Positions 1 to 9,425 of a stretch of DNA of 64,000 nt are shown piece after piece. The position numbers and the translations under genes were made by a program. How positions within the stretch are numbered: the first letter of the stretch is position 1; each line of letters begins with the position of its first letter. The DNA comes from Rahnella sp. AA (GTDB lineage Bacteria; Pseudomonadota; Gammaproteobacteria; Enterobacterales; Enterobacteriaceae). The stretch is taken from contig NZ_PITQ01000013.1 in NCBI RefSeq assembly GCF_002834385.1, positions 62,001 to 126,000 of the forward strand. The letters run 5' to 3'. The notes beneath the pieces were generated by a model, which ran no database searches, was not told the DNA's origin, and was given only the letters and a program-made list of their open reading frames with translations.

Positions 1-36
1 GTAAGAAAATGAAGAGCAGATACATTATGCATTGGT

Positions 37-882
37 TTATTCTGATTTTTTATATTGATAACTATTTGAAGGAGATGAGTTATTAAAAATCCCATCAAAA
101 AATGAATCCGTATCTTTGATTGATTTACCTTCATATTTATCCAGGAATTCGTCAACTTTTTTCTTGAATTCCATATTGCTCATGTACTCTTCAATTTTAA
201 AAGTGCCACCAACAGTATTTACACCAAAGTTAAGGTTAACCTCATTGTATGATGCGCAGGATGTCGATATGCTCTTTTGCTCTTGTTTAAAATATGTTCC
301 ATACACAAGAAAACTTGGCTTATAAAATACGTTACCACTTGAGTCTTTGAATAGATCATGGGTTGAGTACGCATACAGATAATTATAGTCAGCTTGAGTT
401 TTGCTCATTTGTGCACTGAGCCCATTGCCGAAACCCTTAAGGAAATCGGCAAAGGCTGTGACATTCCCTGCGATAACGTTGCATGCAAATTCAATAACAT
501 TCTTGGCTACTTCAATGCCCTGCACTGATGTGTTTAGGCTTTTGTCACCTGAAACAGGATCAGTAAAAAATGCAGAGATAAGAGACTGTGTTACTACTTT
601 CCATTGATCGTACTTATATTTATCCTCACTATTCGGGGCCTTTTTATTAACGGCTGCACTGGCAATGCCAACAAATCGTTCCATTAATACGCGGCCGACC
701 TTCACCTGTTCTTTTAGACTCTCAGGGGCATCATTAAATTGATAGGTTTGGTATTGGACTGCCCCGTCCGCTGAAAGCCCTGGAACTAGGGGCTGCTCTT
801 CAGTCAGTGAATCAACTCCTTTTAAACCGTAAATTTCACTAAAATAATCGTTTGCTGCTTGCACCGCATTTTTATCGAACAT
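37..882 (-). CDS. Hypothetical protein, 281 aa
   Basis: I do not recognise this protein. The minus-strand ATG at 882 is preceded by an AGGAGT ribosome-binding site, so the start is credible. The product has no obvious signal peptide. A short hydrophobic, glycine-rich stretch lies near the middle (residues about 130-155, with GFGNGLSA), and the C-terminus is lysine- and serine-rich. The gene is AT-rich and flanked downstream by the window edge and upstream by about 950 bp of AT-rich non-coding DNA, which suggests a horizontally acquired single gene. It could be a secreted effector or toxin-like protein, but nothing in the sequence proves that. Confidence 0.6.
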   Translation of the reverse strand: MFDKNAVQAANDYFSEIYGLKGVDSLTEEQPLVPGLSADGAVQYQTYQFNDAPESLKEQVKVGRVLMERFVGIASAAVNKKAPNSEDKYKYDQWKVVTQSLISAFFTDPVSGDKSLNTSVQGIEVAKNVIEFACNVIAGNVTAFADFLKGFGNGLSAQMSKTQADYNYLYAYSTHDLFKDSSGNVFYKPSFLVYGTYFKQEQKSISTSCASYNEVNLNFGVNTVGGTFKIEEYMSNMEFKKKVDEFLDKYEGKSIKDTDSFFDGIFNNSSPSNSYQYKKSE

Positions 883-1827
883 GGTAGACTCCTATAATAT
901 AAAAATCATTCCTAGACACAAAAAAAATGATATAAAGTAATTTTTTTGAGCATAGGCGGTAAGGGGTGATGCTATCTTACATGGGTAATAAATTTTCCAA
1001 AATATTAACCATCCAAGTCTGGTAAGATTTTACGCTGTAAAAAAATTGTGAATTTATGAGAACATTACAATTTTTAAAACTTTTATAGCTATAAACCGCG
1101 ACTGTATTAACTTATGCAATTGTCTAATTTTTCATCGAAGAATAATTGGCGCAAATTTTAATATATCAATATTCTTTGCGACATTTCATTTCAAAACTAA
1201 GCGTGCTGAATACAGCTTCTTTCACAACTCCAATGCAGGTATATAAATCAATCTGAAAACATTCTGTCTTGGAAACATATAAAATAATTTTTACTCATCA
1301 ATCCATACGATAGTCTCTATCGGAGGTTAAATAATCGCTTCAAAATTTATAATATAAGAGTTTATATCCAATATTTTTTTATACAACCCTCATTTTTATT
1401 CAAAAAAACAAGTTACATTTTCTTTTAATTAATTGAAATTATTGAATTATTTAAATGGTTCCATTAATCAAACATCTACATAACTTATTGATACACAACA
1501 GTAATAATTAAGGGAAGTTTATAAAAATACCTGCCTGCATTCAGATTTAAATTTCGATACTCTTTTTTTTTCGATCTAATAAGCTACTAAATAATCATTT
1601 CAAGAATAATCTACTGTACGAGAACTTTGCTTTGTGGATCATGACAGGTCACGATAGCTGACTCATATGAAGATTTCGGTCATTTGAATAAATCGAACTT
1701 TTGGCCTTATTCAGGATCAGATCGATCTTCTACGCGCGGAACACCAGATTTTTCCGGTTGAGCAGTTTTATGCCATCAACTCGCAGAACTGCATGGCCGC
1801 CCTTTTCCACACAACTCTGATAGGGCA
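883..1827. other. AT-rich non-coding stretch with a possible gene remnant
   Basis: No intact gene is seen. Most of the stretch is very AT-rich. From about 1695 to the IS boundary at 1827 the plus strand has an open frame that reads like coding sequence (for example LLRAEHQIFPVEQFYAINSQ) but has no credible start and runs into the insertion sequence. It may be the remnant of a gene cut by the element. Confidence 0.35.
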
Positions 1828-1856
1828 TGACCTGCCCCCAGTATTAGATACAACCG

Positions 1857-2710
1857 TCAGTTAGTAATGTCGATTTCTTTACCTTCACATTCTCCATTCC
1901 GCCACCGTACTGCAAACTCTGATAGCGTCTGATAATTCAGTGCTGAATGCGTACGACACTCGTTATAATCCTGCCGCCAGACATTAATGGTTTTCCTGGC
2001 GTGAACGATAACTTTGAACCAGTGCTCATTCAGACATTCATCGCGAAAGCGACCGTTAAAACTCTCAATAAATCCGTTCTGCGTTGGCTTGCTGGGCTGG
2101 ATTAGCCGCAGCTCCACGCCATGCTCATAAGTCCACTGGTCAAGTGCTCTACAGGTAAACTCCGGTCCCTGGTCAGTTCTTATCGTCGCCGGATAGCCGC
2201 GAAACAGCGCAATGCTGTCCAGAATACGCGTGACCTGTACGCCTGAAATCCCAAAGGTAACAGTGACTGTCAGGCATTCCTTCGTGAAGTCATCGACGCA
2301 GGTAAGGCACTTGATCATGCGACCAAGGGCCAGTGCATCTATGACGAAATCCATCGACCAGGTCAGATTGGGCGCCACCGGGCGTAGCAGCGGCAGACGT
2401 TCTGTTGCCAGCCTTTTACGACGTCGCTGCGTTTAACGCCCAGCTCGTTCAGATGATAAAGGCGGTACACGCTCTTGTTATTAACATGAAGCCCTCCACG
2501 GCGTAGTAACTGCCAGATGCTGCGGTAGCCTAAACCCTTGCGCTCCAGTGTCAGCTCAGTGATGCGCCCTGAAAAATGCGCATCAGCAGTTGTACGCTGA
2601 GCGTCATAGCGGCAGGTCGACAGGGACAAACCTGTGAGTCTGTAGGCAAGAAGTTGCGACAGACCAGTCGTATCACACATCAACACTACGGCTTCCCGCC
2701 TCTGGTCTGT
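1857..2710 (-). pseudogene. IS3-family transposase orfB, frameshifted
   Basis: The N-terminal half (to about 2435) contains the HTH_21-like region with LGYRSIWQLLRR. The C-terminal half (2378 to 1857) has the rve integrase core: [10 protein letters not shown] gives the first Asp, RTDQGPEF the second, and [18 protein letters not shown] the catalytic Glu region. The two halves are in different frames. In the arginine-rich linker near 2435 one base seems to have been lost (KRSDVVKG in one frame against [12 protein letters not shown] in the other). This is not the programmed orfA/orfB shift and probably inactivates the transposase. Confidence 0.8.
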
Positions 2711-2712
2711 CG

Positions 2713-2985
2713 TCAGTACTTTTGGCCCAGAGCCACCTGAAGCGCCTCCTTATCAAGCATGGCTTTGGCAAGCAGCTTCTTGAGTCTGGTGTTCTCTTCC
2801 TCAAGCGACTTGAGGCGCTTAACCTCAGGCCCCTCCATACTTCTTACGCCAGGTGTAAAACGTGGCATCAGAAATAGCGTGCTTGCGGCAGAGTTCACGG
2901 GCGGATACACCAGCTTCGGCTTCGCGGAGAATACTGATGATCTGTTCGTCGGAAAAACGCTTCTTCGTGGGATGTCCTCATGTGA
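2713..2985 (-). pseudogene. IS3-family orfA, frameshifted
   Basis: The HTH part (KKRFSDEQIISILREAEA ... TFYTWRKKYGG) is read from about 2967 downwards. It terminates early because of an apparently extra G in a G-run near 2838. The downstream part (EVKRLKSLEEENTRLKKLLA, a leucine-zipper-like coiled coil) continues in another frame to 2713. Removing one G restores a normal orfA of about 90 codons. This domain order is that of IS3-family OrfA proteins, which bind the terminal repeats. Confidence 0.75.
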
Positions 2986-3180
2986 CTTACGAAGACATTA
3001 CTAACATCGGGGAGCAGGTCAGGAGACATCTTCTGTTTTAAAAATTTATTGGCCTGGTAGAGTTCCAGAACTGATTTGTTCTACATTACTTCCCGTTACG
3101 ACGAACATTCAGTTTTAGTAGACAGTACATCGAAATTTCTAAACTTATTCTTATCTCGTTTTTCACTTTTCCACAGGCTA

Positions 3181-3381
3181 GATCCAATAATAAGATCCTA
3201 TATAGATCATATAATAGATCAAAAGAGATCCCCGTACCTTCGCAAGCCGGGTTCTATAAGGCCTGAAGGCACATTGCTAACCACTATGACAAGTGATCTA
3301 ACCACTGTAAAGAGCATAACATCCGCTATAGACAGTATTCTAACTTCGCTGGTGAGTGGCACAAAACCACTACAGTGAGTA
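3181..3381 (+). repeat. Origin module A: GATC-rich box and five 21-bp iterons
   Basis: A GATC-rich box (GATCCAATAATAAGATCC at 3181, AAAGAGATCCCCG near 3222) is followed by five head-to-tail 21-bp repeats at 3277, 3298, 3319, 3340 and 3361. Their common core is TAACCACTRT followed by a degenerate half. These are RepA iterons of a RepFIB-like origin. The Dam sites suggest methylation-sensitive control. Confidence 0.8.
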
Positions 3382-3535
3382 AATCAGCAATTGAGCTGTG
3401 GATAGTGTTCTTGCAAAGTGACTTTAATAATTTGCTGAAATCTTGAAATAATTCTTAAGGTAATTGATGTGGTCAAATTAATGTTCACAGTTTAATCACA
3501 GGGCGGGTTCTCGTCTGTGATCACTGCGCGGATCT

Positions 3536-3544
3536 TTATCCACA
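3536..3544 (+). promoter_or_regulatory. DnaA box
   Basis: A perfect TTATCCACA lies between the two iteron modules, as expected for a replication origin that loads the host DnaA protein. Confidence 0.7.
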
Positions 3545-3581
3545 AACTTAACGCTCTGTTTTTAAAGTTATCCTATGCTTC

Positions 3582-3798
3582 GATCCAATAATAAGATCCT
3601 TATAGAACCTATAAGACCCAAAGAGATCCCCGCCCCTCTGCAGGCCTTGTCATATCTGGGAAAAATGAAGATCGTTAACCGCTGTAATCAGTAAAACAAC
3701 CACTGTGAAAAGCAAACTAACCACTATGACCTGTGGTAAAACCGCTATAGTGAGTGTTACTATCCACTGTATTGTGTATTACGAGTCTCTTATCCACA
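3582..3798 (+). repeat. Origin module B: GATC-rich box, five 21-bp iterons, DnaA box
   Basis: This module repeats the design of module A. GATCCAATAATAAGATCC at 3582 and AAAGAGATCCCCG at 3620 are followed by five contiguous 21-bp iterons at 3674, 3695, 3716, 3737 and 3758, and then a perfect DnaA box TTATCCACA at 3790. The module ends 19 bp before repA, so RepA bound here probably also represses its own promoter. Confidence 0.8.
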
Positions 3799-3817
3799 TT
3801 CCTTGTGAGAGCTGATA

Positions 3818-4867
3818 ATGTCCGAAAATGAGCCTAAAAACATAGAGATAGCGAAGGCTTTCTCTGAAACCGATAAGCGAACGGGTGAACTTGTTACTCT
3901 GGTTCCTAACAGCAATAACACTGTTCAGCCTGTAGCATTGATGCGGTTGGGCTTATTTGTACCCACTTTGAAGTCTACTGCCCGAGGCCGTAAGGGTCAG
4001 ATGAACTCAATGGATGTCACTTCTGAGCTGAAGCAGCTTTCGATCGTGAAGTCTGAAGGATATGAGAACATTAAGATCACCGGTGCACGGCTTGATATGG
4101 ACAACGATTTCAAGACCTGGGTTGGGATCATCCATGCTTTTGCAAAGCATAAGGTCCTGGGAGACTCTGTATACCTGCCTTTCGTTGAGTTCGCTAAATT
4201 ATGTGGCATTCCCTCAGCACGCTCCTCAGCGAAGCTCAGGGCGCGTCTGGAAGCCTCTCTTGAGCGTATCGCAACTAACACCTTGTCTTTTTCGAACAAA
4301 GAGGGGGACTATTACGTTACTCACCTTGTTCAGTCAGCAAAATACAGCCCGAAGAAGGACGCCGTAGAGCTGCAGGCAGATCCGAAGATTTTTGAACTGT
4401 ACCAGTTCGATAAAAAAGTTCTTCTCCAGCTTCGTGCCATCAATGAACTTTCCCGCAAAGAGTCTGCTCAGGCTCTCTATACGTTCATCGAAAGTCTTCC
4501 GACAGATCCCGCTCCGATTTCTATGTCCCGCCTGCGTGCTCGTCTTAATCTGACATCACGAGCCATCACACAGAACGCAACTGTTCGTAAGGCGATGGAA
4601 CAACTTAAGGCTATCGGCTATCTCGATTATACGGAGGTAAAACGTGGCAAAGCCGTATACTTCTGTATCCACTATAGGCGGCCAAAATTGAGACCGGCTC
4701 AGATCCCTACGGGTATTGGTGACGATGTCTATGATGTCCTGGACGATGAACATATCATTGATGTCCCCGCTGAGAAGGATAGCGATTCGGCAGCGCCGCG
4801 TGAGATGGTTATGCTGACCAAAGAAGAGCTTGAGTTGCTTGAACAACTTCGCCAGGCTAAGAAATAG
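3818..4867 (+). CDS. repA: RepFIB-type replication initiator RepA
   Basis: This 349-residue protein is a Rep_3-family initiator of the RepFIB type. It has two winged-helix halves: residues about 60-170 ([20 protein letters not shown] and a HTH around [19 protein letters not shown]) and residues about 185-290 ([16 protein letters not shown] and a second winged helix through [17 protein letters not shown]). The C-terminus is acidic and disordered. It should bind the 21-bp iterons on both sides of the gene, open the origin with DnaA and autoregulate. The start at 3818 lies just after iteron module B and is the first ATG. Iterons both upstream and downstream of repA are the hallmark of RepFIB replicons. 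Confidence 0.93.
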   Translation: MSENEPKNIEIAKAFSETDKRTGELVTLVPNSNNTVQPVALMRLGLFVPTLKSTARGRKGQMNSMDVTSELKQLSIVKSEGYENIKITGARLDMDNDFKTWVGIIHAFAKHKVLGDSVYLPFVEFAKLCGIPSARSSAKLRARLEASLERIATNTLSFSNKEGDYYVTHLVQSAKYSPKKDAVELQADPKIFELYQFDKKVLLQLRAINELSRKESAQALYTFIESLPTDPAPISMSRLRARLNLTSRAITQNATVRKAMEQLKAIGYLDYTEVKRGKAVYFCIHYRRPKLRPAQIPTGIGDDVYDVLDDEHIIDVPAEKDSDSAAPREMVMLTKEELELLEQLRQAKK

Positions 4868-4929
4868 TTTCATTACCCTGTCATTCCCTGAAGCCGAAAG
4901 TCTGCTGAAAGTTGATAGCAGGCTTTTTC

Positions 4930-5310
4930 CTTAACCACTGTGGTAAGCAAGCCAACCACTGTAGTGAGCAGACTATCCACTGCAAACAGCAAGCCGGGCA
5001 TTATAAAATTCAGCTAACCACTGTCGTCAGTAATCTCTACTCACTGTAGTGGTTATTTACTTATTTCGACATTACCCCCCTAGTAGTCACTAACCCGCAA
5101 TCCTATATAGCCGCTGAGTCAGTGGTCACTAACTTATTACGATCTGTCGCTATTTGCTCTTTGTAGTGGTTAATACTCATCATAGTGGTCGTTACTGACT
5201 ACAGTGGTTTTCTACTCACTCTAGTGGATATCACTCGCTGTAGTGGTTGGTACTTACCATAGTGGATATATGCCCACTCAAAGAGAATGCTCTCTATAGT
5301 GGATGTGTAA
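4930..5310. repeat. Downstream iteron array C of the RepFIB-like origin
   Basis: Three direct iterons at 4930, 4951 and 4972 are followed, after a 20-bp spacer, by two more at 5013 and 5034. From 5164 to about 5303 there are at least seven copies in the opposite orientation (core TAGTGG), spaced by about 19-20 bp. Downstream arrays of this kind in RepFIB replicons serve copy-number control and incompatibility by titrating RepA or handcuffing. No gene lies in 4868-5536. Confidence 0.78.
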
Positions 5311-5536
5311 AATGCCTTACTGTAGGTAAGCGATTGTTGTAGGGGGGATTTGAGACACTGTCACTTCTGCTGTGATATTCGTGAAACACTCCTTATGAGA
5401 TCTCTTAGGCATTGTGTCTGGCACTTATCCTCAAAACGGTTTGATCCACTATTTTGGGCGCTTAGCCGTGCCGCTATTTGAAATCCTCTCAGCATGTGTA
5501 CCGTCTATACTTAGAATTCCAACTGAGGGCTCTTTT

Positions 5537-6244
5537 ATGTGTGGACGATTTACCCAGTACGAACCGCGTTCTCACTATATCGATGTGCTTTCCCCTGACA
5601 GAGAATTCGCAGGCGGCATCGATGACATCCCTATTGGCCGTTATAACGTCGCTCCCGGGACGCGTGTGCTCATACTCAATCAACGCGATGATAAAATCTT
5701 TCTCGATCCTGTTAACTGGGGGTATCAGCCCGCCTGGGCAAAAGAATCAAAGCGCCCACCGATGATTAACGCGCGTGTAGAGACAGTGGCAACGAGCAGG
5801 ATGTTCAGACCCCTGTTCGAACATGGACGCGCGTTAGTGATGGCCGATGGCTGGTATGAATGGAAAAAAGACCCGGCTGATCCGAAAATTAAACAACCTT
5901 ACTTCCTCTACCATAAATCGCATTCTCCCTTATTTTTCGCTGCGATAAGTCGTTTTCACCCTGATGCCTTAGAGGTCCCGGATGATGATGGCTTTGTTAT
6001 CGTCACAGCTGCGAGCGACGAAGGGCTACTGGATATCCATGACCGCCGGCCACTGGTATTAGAGCCCTCAGATGCACTGGAATGGTTAGACTGCGATACT
6101 TCCCCGCAGCGCGCTCTTGAGATTGCGCAGATGCAATCGGAACCTCCTTCTGAATTTCAATGGCATCCGGTGAATAAAAAAGTTGGTAGCATACGAAATA
6201 ATGGTTCCGAGCTAATCGAGCCTGTTGGGGATCCAAGAATTTAA
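5537..6244 (+). CDS. SOS-response-associated peptidase (SRAP, YedK/HMCES family)
   Basis: The true start is the ATG at 5537, because SRAP proteins need Cys immediately after the initiator Met (MCGRFTQY). A longer upstream open frame exists but would bury this residue. The family forms a covalent thiazolidine link to abasic sites in single-stranded DNA and protects them from breakage. Conserved features are visible: Cys2, the INARVETV segment with the active-site Asn, the GWYEWKK motif with Glu, and a late HPVN histidine. At 235 aa it has normal length. It converges with umuC, overlapping it by 4 bp, so two functions that deal with damaged single-stranded DNA sit together, useful during entry as a single strand. 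Confidence 0.9.
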   Translation: MCGRFTQYEPRSHYIDVLSPDREFAGGIDDIPIGRYNVAPGTRVLILNQRDDKIFLDPVNWGYQPAWAKESKRPPMINARVETVATSRMFRPLFEHGRALVMADGWYEWKKDPADPKIKQPYFLYHKSHSPLFFAAISRFHPDALEVPDDDGFVIVTAASDEGLLDIHDRRPLVLEPSDALEWLDCDTSPQRALEIAQMQSEPPSEFQWHPVNKKVGSIRNNGSELIEPVGDPRI

Positions 6245-7506
6245 AGTTTGACGCGCATGAGTTCACTGAAGCGTGTTGTATATGCTGGAGAGAGCATCTG
6301 ACGCTTCATTTCCCAGGATTTTTGCATGCCCTGGCCAGCGAACCACACCCGCCCTTTCCCGCTATGATTGATTCCATCGAGAACCGCCATGAGTTGCTCA
6401 CTATTTGAGCGTGGCTGGTACTCATCGAAAAGACCCAACTGGGCGACACCCTGACTGTAAAAATCCCCCAGCATCACGCCGCATTTCTGAAAGCGATGGC
6501 CATCTTGCCAGATTGCATCCAGACATTTAGTTGCCGCAGCCACGATATCCCTGCTGTCCTGAGTCGGTATCTGAAGCTTGGTTCCCGCCGTTTTACCGTA
6601 ATAGACTTCATTGACAGCAAAAGGACTTGTTTTGATGAATGCAGAGATATGCCGGCAGTATTGATCCTCACCCCGGAGTTTCTCTGCAGCACGCACGGCA
6701 TGACTACATATCGCTTCGCGCATCAGATCATATTCTGATACACGATCACCGAATGACCTTGAGCAAACGATTTGTTGTTTGGTCGGTGCGAACTCTTCCA
6801 GTTCTAAACACGGTTCTCCACGGAGCTCCCTTACCGTACGTTCAAGCACAATGTTGAAGTGCTTACGGATCAGGGGAGTTGGGGTATCTGCAAGCTGCAG
6901 GGCAGTTTTAATCCCCATATCATTTAACTTTTTCGAAATCCTGCGTCCAACACCCCAGACTTCACCGACTTCAACGAGAGCCATCAGTTTTAGTTGACGT
7001 GCCGCCAGCGAAAGGTCAACAACGCCACCCGTCTTTGTCCATTTTTTTGCGCTGTAATTGGCTAATTTTGCTAAAGTTTTGGTGGGTGCAATGCCGACAC
7101 CTACAGTGAGTCCGGTCCACTGGAGAACTTTGGCTCGCACTTCCCTTCCGAACTCCTCCAGATCCTTGCAGTTACTGACTCCCTGCAAATTCATGAATGC
7201 CTCATCAATGCTGTATATTTCTACAGCCGGAGACATTTCCTCTAACACCGTCATTACCCGTGTGCTCATATCTGCATAGAGCGCGTAGTTACTGCTGAAT
7301 GTCACGATCTTATGCTGCTCGAAAAGCGCCCGCATCTTGAAGAACGGATCGCCCATCTTGATACCGAGTTTTTTTGCTTCGGCGCTGCGGGCAATTACGC
7401 AACCATCGTTGTTGCTTAAAACCACGACAGGTCTTCCTTTCAGGTCAGGCCTGAAAACAGTTTCACAGCTCGCATAAAAACTGTTTACATCAGCCAGGGC
7501 GAACAT
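6241..7506 (-). CDS. umuC: DNA polymerase V catalytic subunit UmuC
   Basis: This 421-residue Y-family polymerase performs error-prone translesion synthesis with UmuD'. The N-terminus ([15 protein letters not shown]) holds the first catalytic Asp and the steric-gate region; [10 protein letters not shown] carries the catalytic Asp-Glu pair. The thumb and little-finger domains follow, and QLGLF near residue 357 is a beta-clamp-binding motif as in chromosomal UmuC. The length is that of intact UmuC/MucB/ImpB. The start codon overlaps the umuD stop by one base, so the genes are translationally coupled and controlled from the LexA box upstream of umuD. Confidence 0.95.
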   Translation of the reverse strand: MFALADVNSFYASCETVFRPDLKGRPVVVLSNNDGCVIARSAEAKKLGIKMGDPFFKMRALFEQHKIVTFSSNYALYADMSTRVMTVLEEMSPAVEIYSIDEAFMNLQGVSNCKDLEEFGREVRAKVLQWTGLTVGVGIAPTKTLAKLANYSAKKWTKTGGVVDLSLAARQLKLMALVEVGEVWGVGRRISKKLNDMGIKTALQLADTPTPLIRKHFNIVLERTVRELRGEPCLELEEFAPTKQQIVCSRSFGDRVSEYDLMREAICSHAVRAAEKLRGEDQYCRHISAFIKTSPFAVNEVYYGKTAGTKLQIPTQDSRDIVAAATKCLDAIWQDGHRFQKCGVMLGDFYSQGVAQLGLFDEYQPRSNSEQLMAVLDGINHSGKGRVWFAGQGMQKSWEMKRQMLSPAYTTRFSELMRVKL

Positions 7507-7928
7507 TACTGAAATCCGTTGATGCTGAAAGTCACCACGCCAAACACTTCCAGTTCATCTCCACCGTCATGCAACACGATGGGAGGAAAGTCCGGATTCA
7601 TTGGCACCAGCTGAACAACCGGGTGTAAGCAGAGGCGCTTAACAGTGTATTCACCTGCAAGTGAAGCAATGATGATATCGCCGTGCTTTGCCTGCAGGCT
7701 CCTGTCCACAACAAGCATCGAACCTTCGTAAATACCCGCATCAACCATACTCATCCCTGTGGCCATCACGAAATAAGTAGCGGCCGGATGATTTATACAG
7801 AGCTCGTTTAAATCAATGCCCTTCTCAATATAATCCTGAGCCGGCGAGGGAAATCCAGCCTGAACTTTATCTTGAAAGAAAGGAGTCAGCAGCTTCAAAG
7901 GCTCAGGTGTTGGGTAAAAGACATTCAT
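7506..7928 (-). CDS. umuD: UmuD, self-cleaving polymerase V subunit
   Basis: This 140-residue protein is a LexA-like S24 peptidase. The probable self-cleavage site is the Ala-Gly in VQAGFPSPA. The catalytic Ser lies in [10 protein letters not shown] and the catalytic Lys in YTVKRL. After RecA-stimulated cleavage, UmuD' dimers activate UmuC. The gene is the first of a two-gene operon and a LexA box lies about 20 bp upstream of its start. Plasmid relatives are mucA, impA and rumA; I use the generic name. Confidence 0.94.
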   Translation of the reverse strand: MNVFYPTPEPLKLLTPFFQDKVQAGFPSPAQDYIEKGIDLNELCINHPAATYFVMATGMSMVDAGIYEGSMLVVDRSLQAKHGDIIIASLAGEYTVKRLCLHPVVQLVPMNPDFPPIVLHDGGDELEVFGVVTFSINGFQ

Positions 7929-7945
7929 GATTGATACTCACTAAA

Positions 7946-7965
7946 TACTGTTTATGCATACAGTA
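7946..7965 (-). promoter_or_regulatory. LexA (SOS) box upstream of umuDC
   Basis: The 20-bp near-palindrome contains CTGT, eight bases and ACAG and matches the TACTGTATATANNCAGTA-type SOS box closely. It lies immediately upstream of the umuD start, so the operon should be repressed by host LexA and induced by DNA damage or single-stranded DNA entry. Confidence 0.88.
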
Positions 7966-8511
7966 TAGTCATGGGCTCTTTAGCTTGTGAAGGGCTGATG
8001 CTTAGAAAAGTCTTAGGCTCCTGATCGGCAAGGAAACAAAAATTGTGCCCCCTACTCCTCTAGTTCCCAACGTTTCTTCTGTCTTACTTTAAATATGTTT
8101 GGAATATGACGAAGCTTTTTCTCACTGATGGAGTCATGGGGGATTAAATTAAAGCGGTATTTCTTACGCATGCATACGGAGGGTTCTTGTTGATGAAATG
8201 TAGCACTTGATGCTGGGAAGTACTCTCTGCCGGCAATGTTCTGGTTAGAATCTCGCGGTTCGACTTAATTTTCTCTAAGCCCACAGTAAGCGGGCAGGGC
8301 TAAAGTCTGCAATTGGTTTATAGTTAACTGTATGTTTATAAAGTCTTAATTTTTCTCGGTTGCGAAGTTACGCCGTAACTATTGTTTATTGAAAAAGCAA
8401 GCTATATGAATAAGTATTACTTCATACATAATAATTACTCGATAATACTTCACATATATATTTTATGAGTTATCATTTAGGAAATGCTACTTTCGATATC
8501 ACAGGTGACAA
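7966..8511. other. Non-coding region upstream of parA with partition-site-like repeats
   Basis: No gene is seen. The last 120 bp are AT-rich and carry ATTACTTCATA near 8427 and ATACTTCAC near 8455, separated by AT-rich spacer. The same ACTTCA-type words recur downstream of the par genes. In ParF/ParG-type loci the centromere and operator lie directly upstream of parF, so this is the likely parH/operator region. Confidence 0.5.
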
Positions 8512-9147
8512 ATGATCACGATTATTGGATGCAATAAAGGCGGTGCTGCCAAAACAACAACGGCCATCAATCTGGCAGTTGGTCTGGCTCTTCGTGGAGA
8601 GGACGTTTGTCTTGTCGATGCTGATGTTCAGCGTTCCGCTTCCAGATGGTATGCAGAGCGCGAAGCCTCAGGTATCACTCCATCCATTACCCTGATTGAA
8701 AAACGAGACAACATTTCCCAAACGCTGAGAAGTCTGGATGAAAAGTTTGCTCATGTCATCGTGGACGTCGCGGGACGCAACAGCCGGGAGTTGATCACGG
8801 GGGGGACCGTTGCCCATCAGATTATCGCGCCCCACCAGTGTTCACAGTTAGACCTGGATACTATGGTTGAACTGCAGCAGCAGCTGGAAAGTATGCGCGA
8901 TTTGAATCCTGAGCTTAAGGCCTACTGCTATCAAAGTATGGCGACGACTAATCCGCTGTTGCAGGGTAACGAACGATATGAGTTTCTGGAGTATGTGCGT
9001 GAGTTTGAAGGGCTCATTCCTTTGACCGCCACAGCATGTTACCGAAAGGTTTACCGTGATGTTATGTCAGAAGGTAAATCAGTACTCGAGACATCTAACG
9101 AAAAAGCCAAGGCAGAAGTTCTGGCATTGCTGAATGAGGTATTTTAA
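8512..9147 (+). CDS. parA: ParA/ParF-family partition ATPase
   Basis: This 211-residue protein is a small (type Ib) ParA ATPase without an N-terminal DNA-binding domain, close in size to ParF of TP228. The deviant Walker A motif is NKGGAAKTT near residues 8-16, with DADVQRSA for the Walker A' region and VIVDVAGR for Walker B. It should form ATP-dependent gradients on the nucleoid that position the plasmid, driven by its partner encoded immediately downstream. The stop overlaps the next ATG (sequence TAATGG), which means translational coupling. Confidence 0.92.
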   Translation: MITIIGCNKGGAAKTTTAINLAVGLALRGEDVCLVDADVQRSASRWYAEREASGITPSITLIEKRDNISQTLRSLDEKFAHVIVDVAGRNSRELITGGTVAHQIIAPHQCSQLDLDTMVELQQQLESMRDLNPELKAYCYQSMATTNPLLQGNERYEFLEYVREFEGLIPLTATACYRKVYRDVMSEGKSVLETSNEKAKAEVLALLNEVF

Positions 9148-9425
9148 TGGCCTTAAAGAAACCCCCATTTTCAAATCGCCGAGTCGTAACAGAAGCTGAA
9201 GCTGATGCTCTGGCTAACAGACTGGCCGACCGCCCTTATGGTGACGAAAAAGTTGTTGCTGAACCTGCGCAGGAAATTCTGACAAGGACAACTATCTCTT
9301 TACCTCAGAACACGCTGCGAGAGATTGAAGATCTTGCCCTGCATAATAAGCGTAATGGTATTAGCCCGAAAAGCGTAAGTGCAATCATTCGTGATGCCCT
9401 GGATACTTACCTTCAAAAGGTTTGA
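9147..9425 (+). CDS. ParG-like centromere-binding protein (ribbon-helix-helix)
   Basis: This 92-residue protein has an unstructured basic N-terminus followed by a C-terminal ribbon-helix-helix domain. The TRTTISLPQNTLREIEDLAL segment is the beta strand and first helix, and SVSAIIRDALDTYLQKV the second helix. Size, domain position and coupling to a type Ib ParA fit the ParG/StbB class of centromere-binding adaptors, which bind the partition site, repress the operon and stimulate ParF ATPase through the flexible N-terminus. The assignment rests on architecture and context more than on recognisable sequence identity. Confidence 0.8.
   Translation: MALKKPPFSNRRVVTEAEADALANRLADRPYGDEKVVAEPAQEILTRTTISLPQNTLREIEDLALHNKRNGISPKSVSAIIRDALDTYLQKV

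Larger units (their letters stand above)
1828..3021 (-). mobile_element. IS3-family insertion sequence, decayed
   Basis: The element is bounded by imperfect terminal inverted repeats: TGACCTGCCCCCA at 1828 and, on the opposite strand, TGACCTGCTCCCC ending at 3021. Between them on the minus strand lie a HTH-type orfA and an orfB with a DDE integrase core, the usual IS3 arrangement. Both frames carry frameshifts, so the element is probably dead on its own. The four bases flanking each end (GGCA on the left, GGAG on the right) do not match, so I see no target-site duplication; the copy is old or one flank has rearranged. Confidence 0.85.

Noticed and set aside
3076-3378. 100-aa open frame over origin module A
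   Set aside because: Its sequence is made of iterons and GATC boxes; it has no coding character or ribosome-binding site.
3277-3778. Iteron arrays considered as CRISPR repeats
   Set aside because: They are contiguous 21-bp units without unique spacers, flank a Rep gene and have DnaA boxes beside them.
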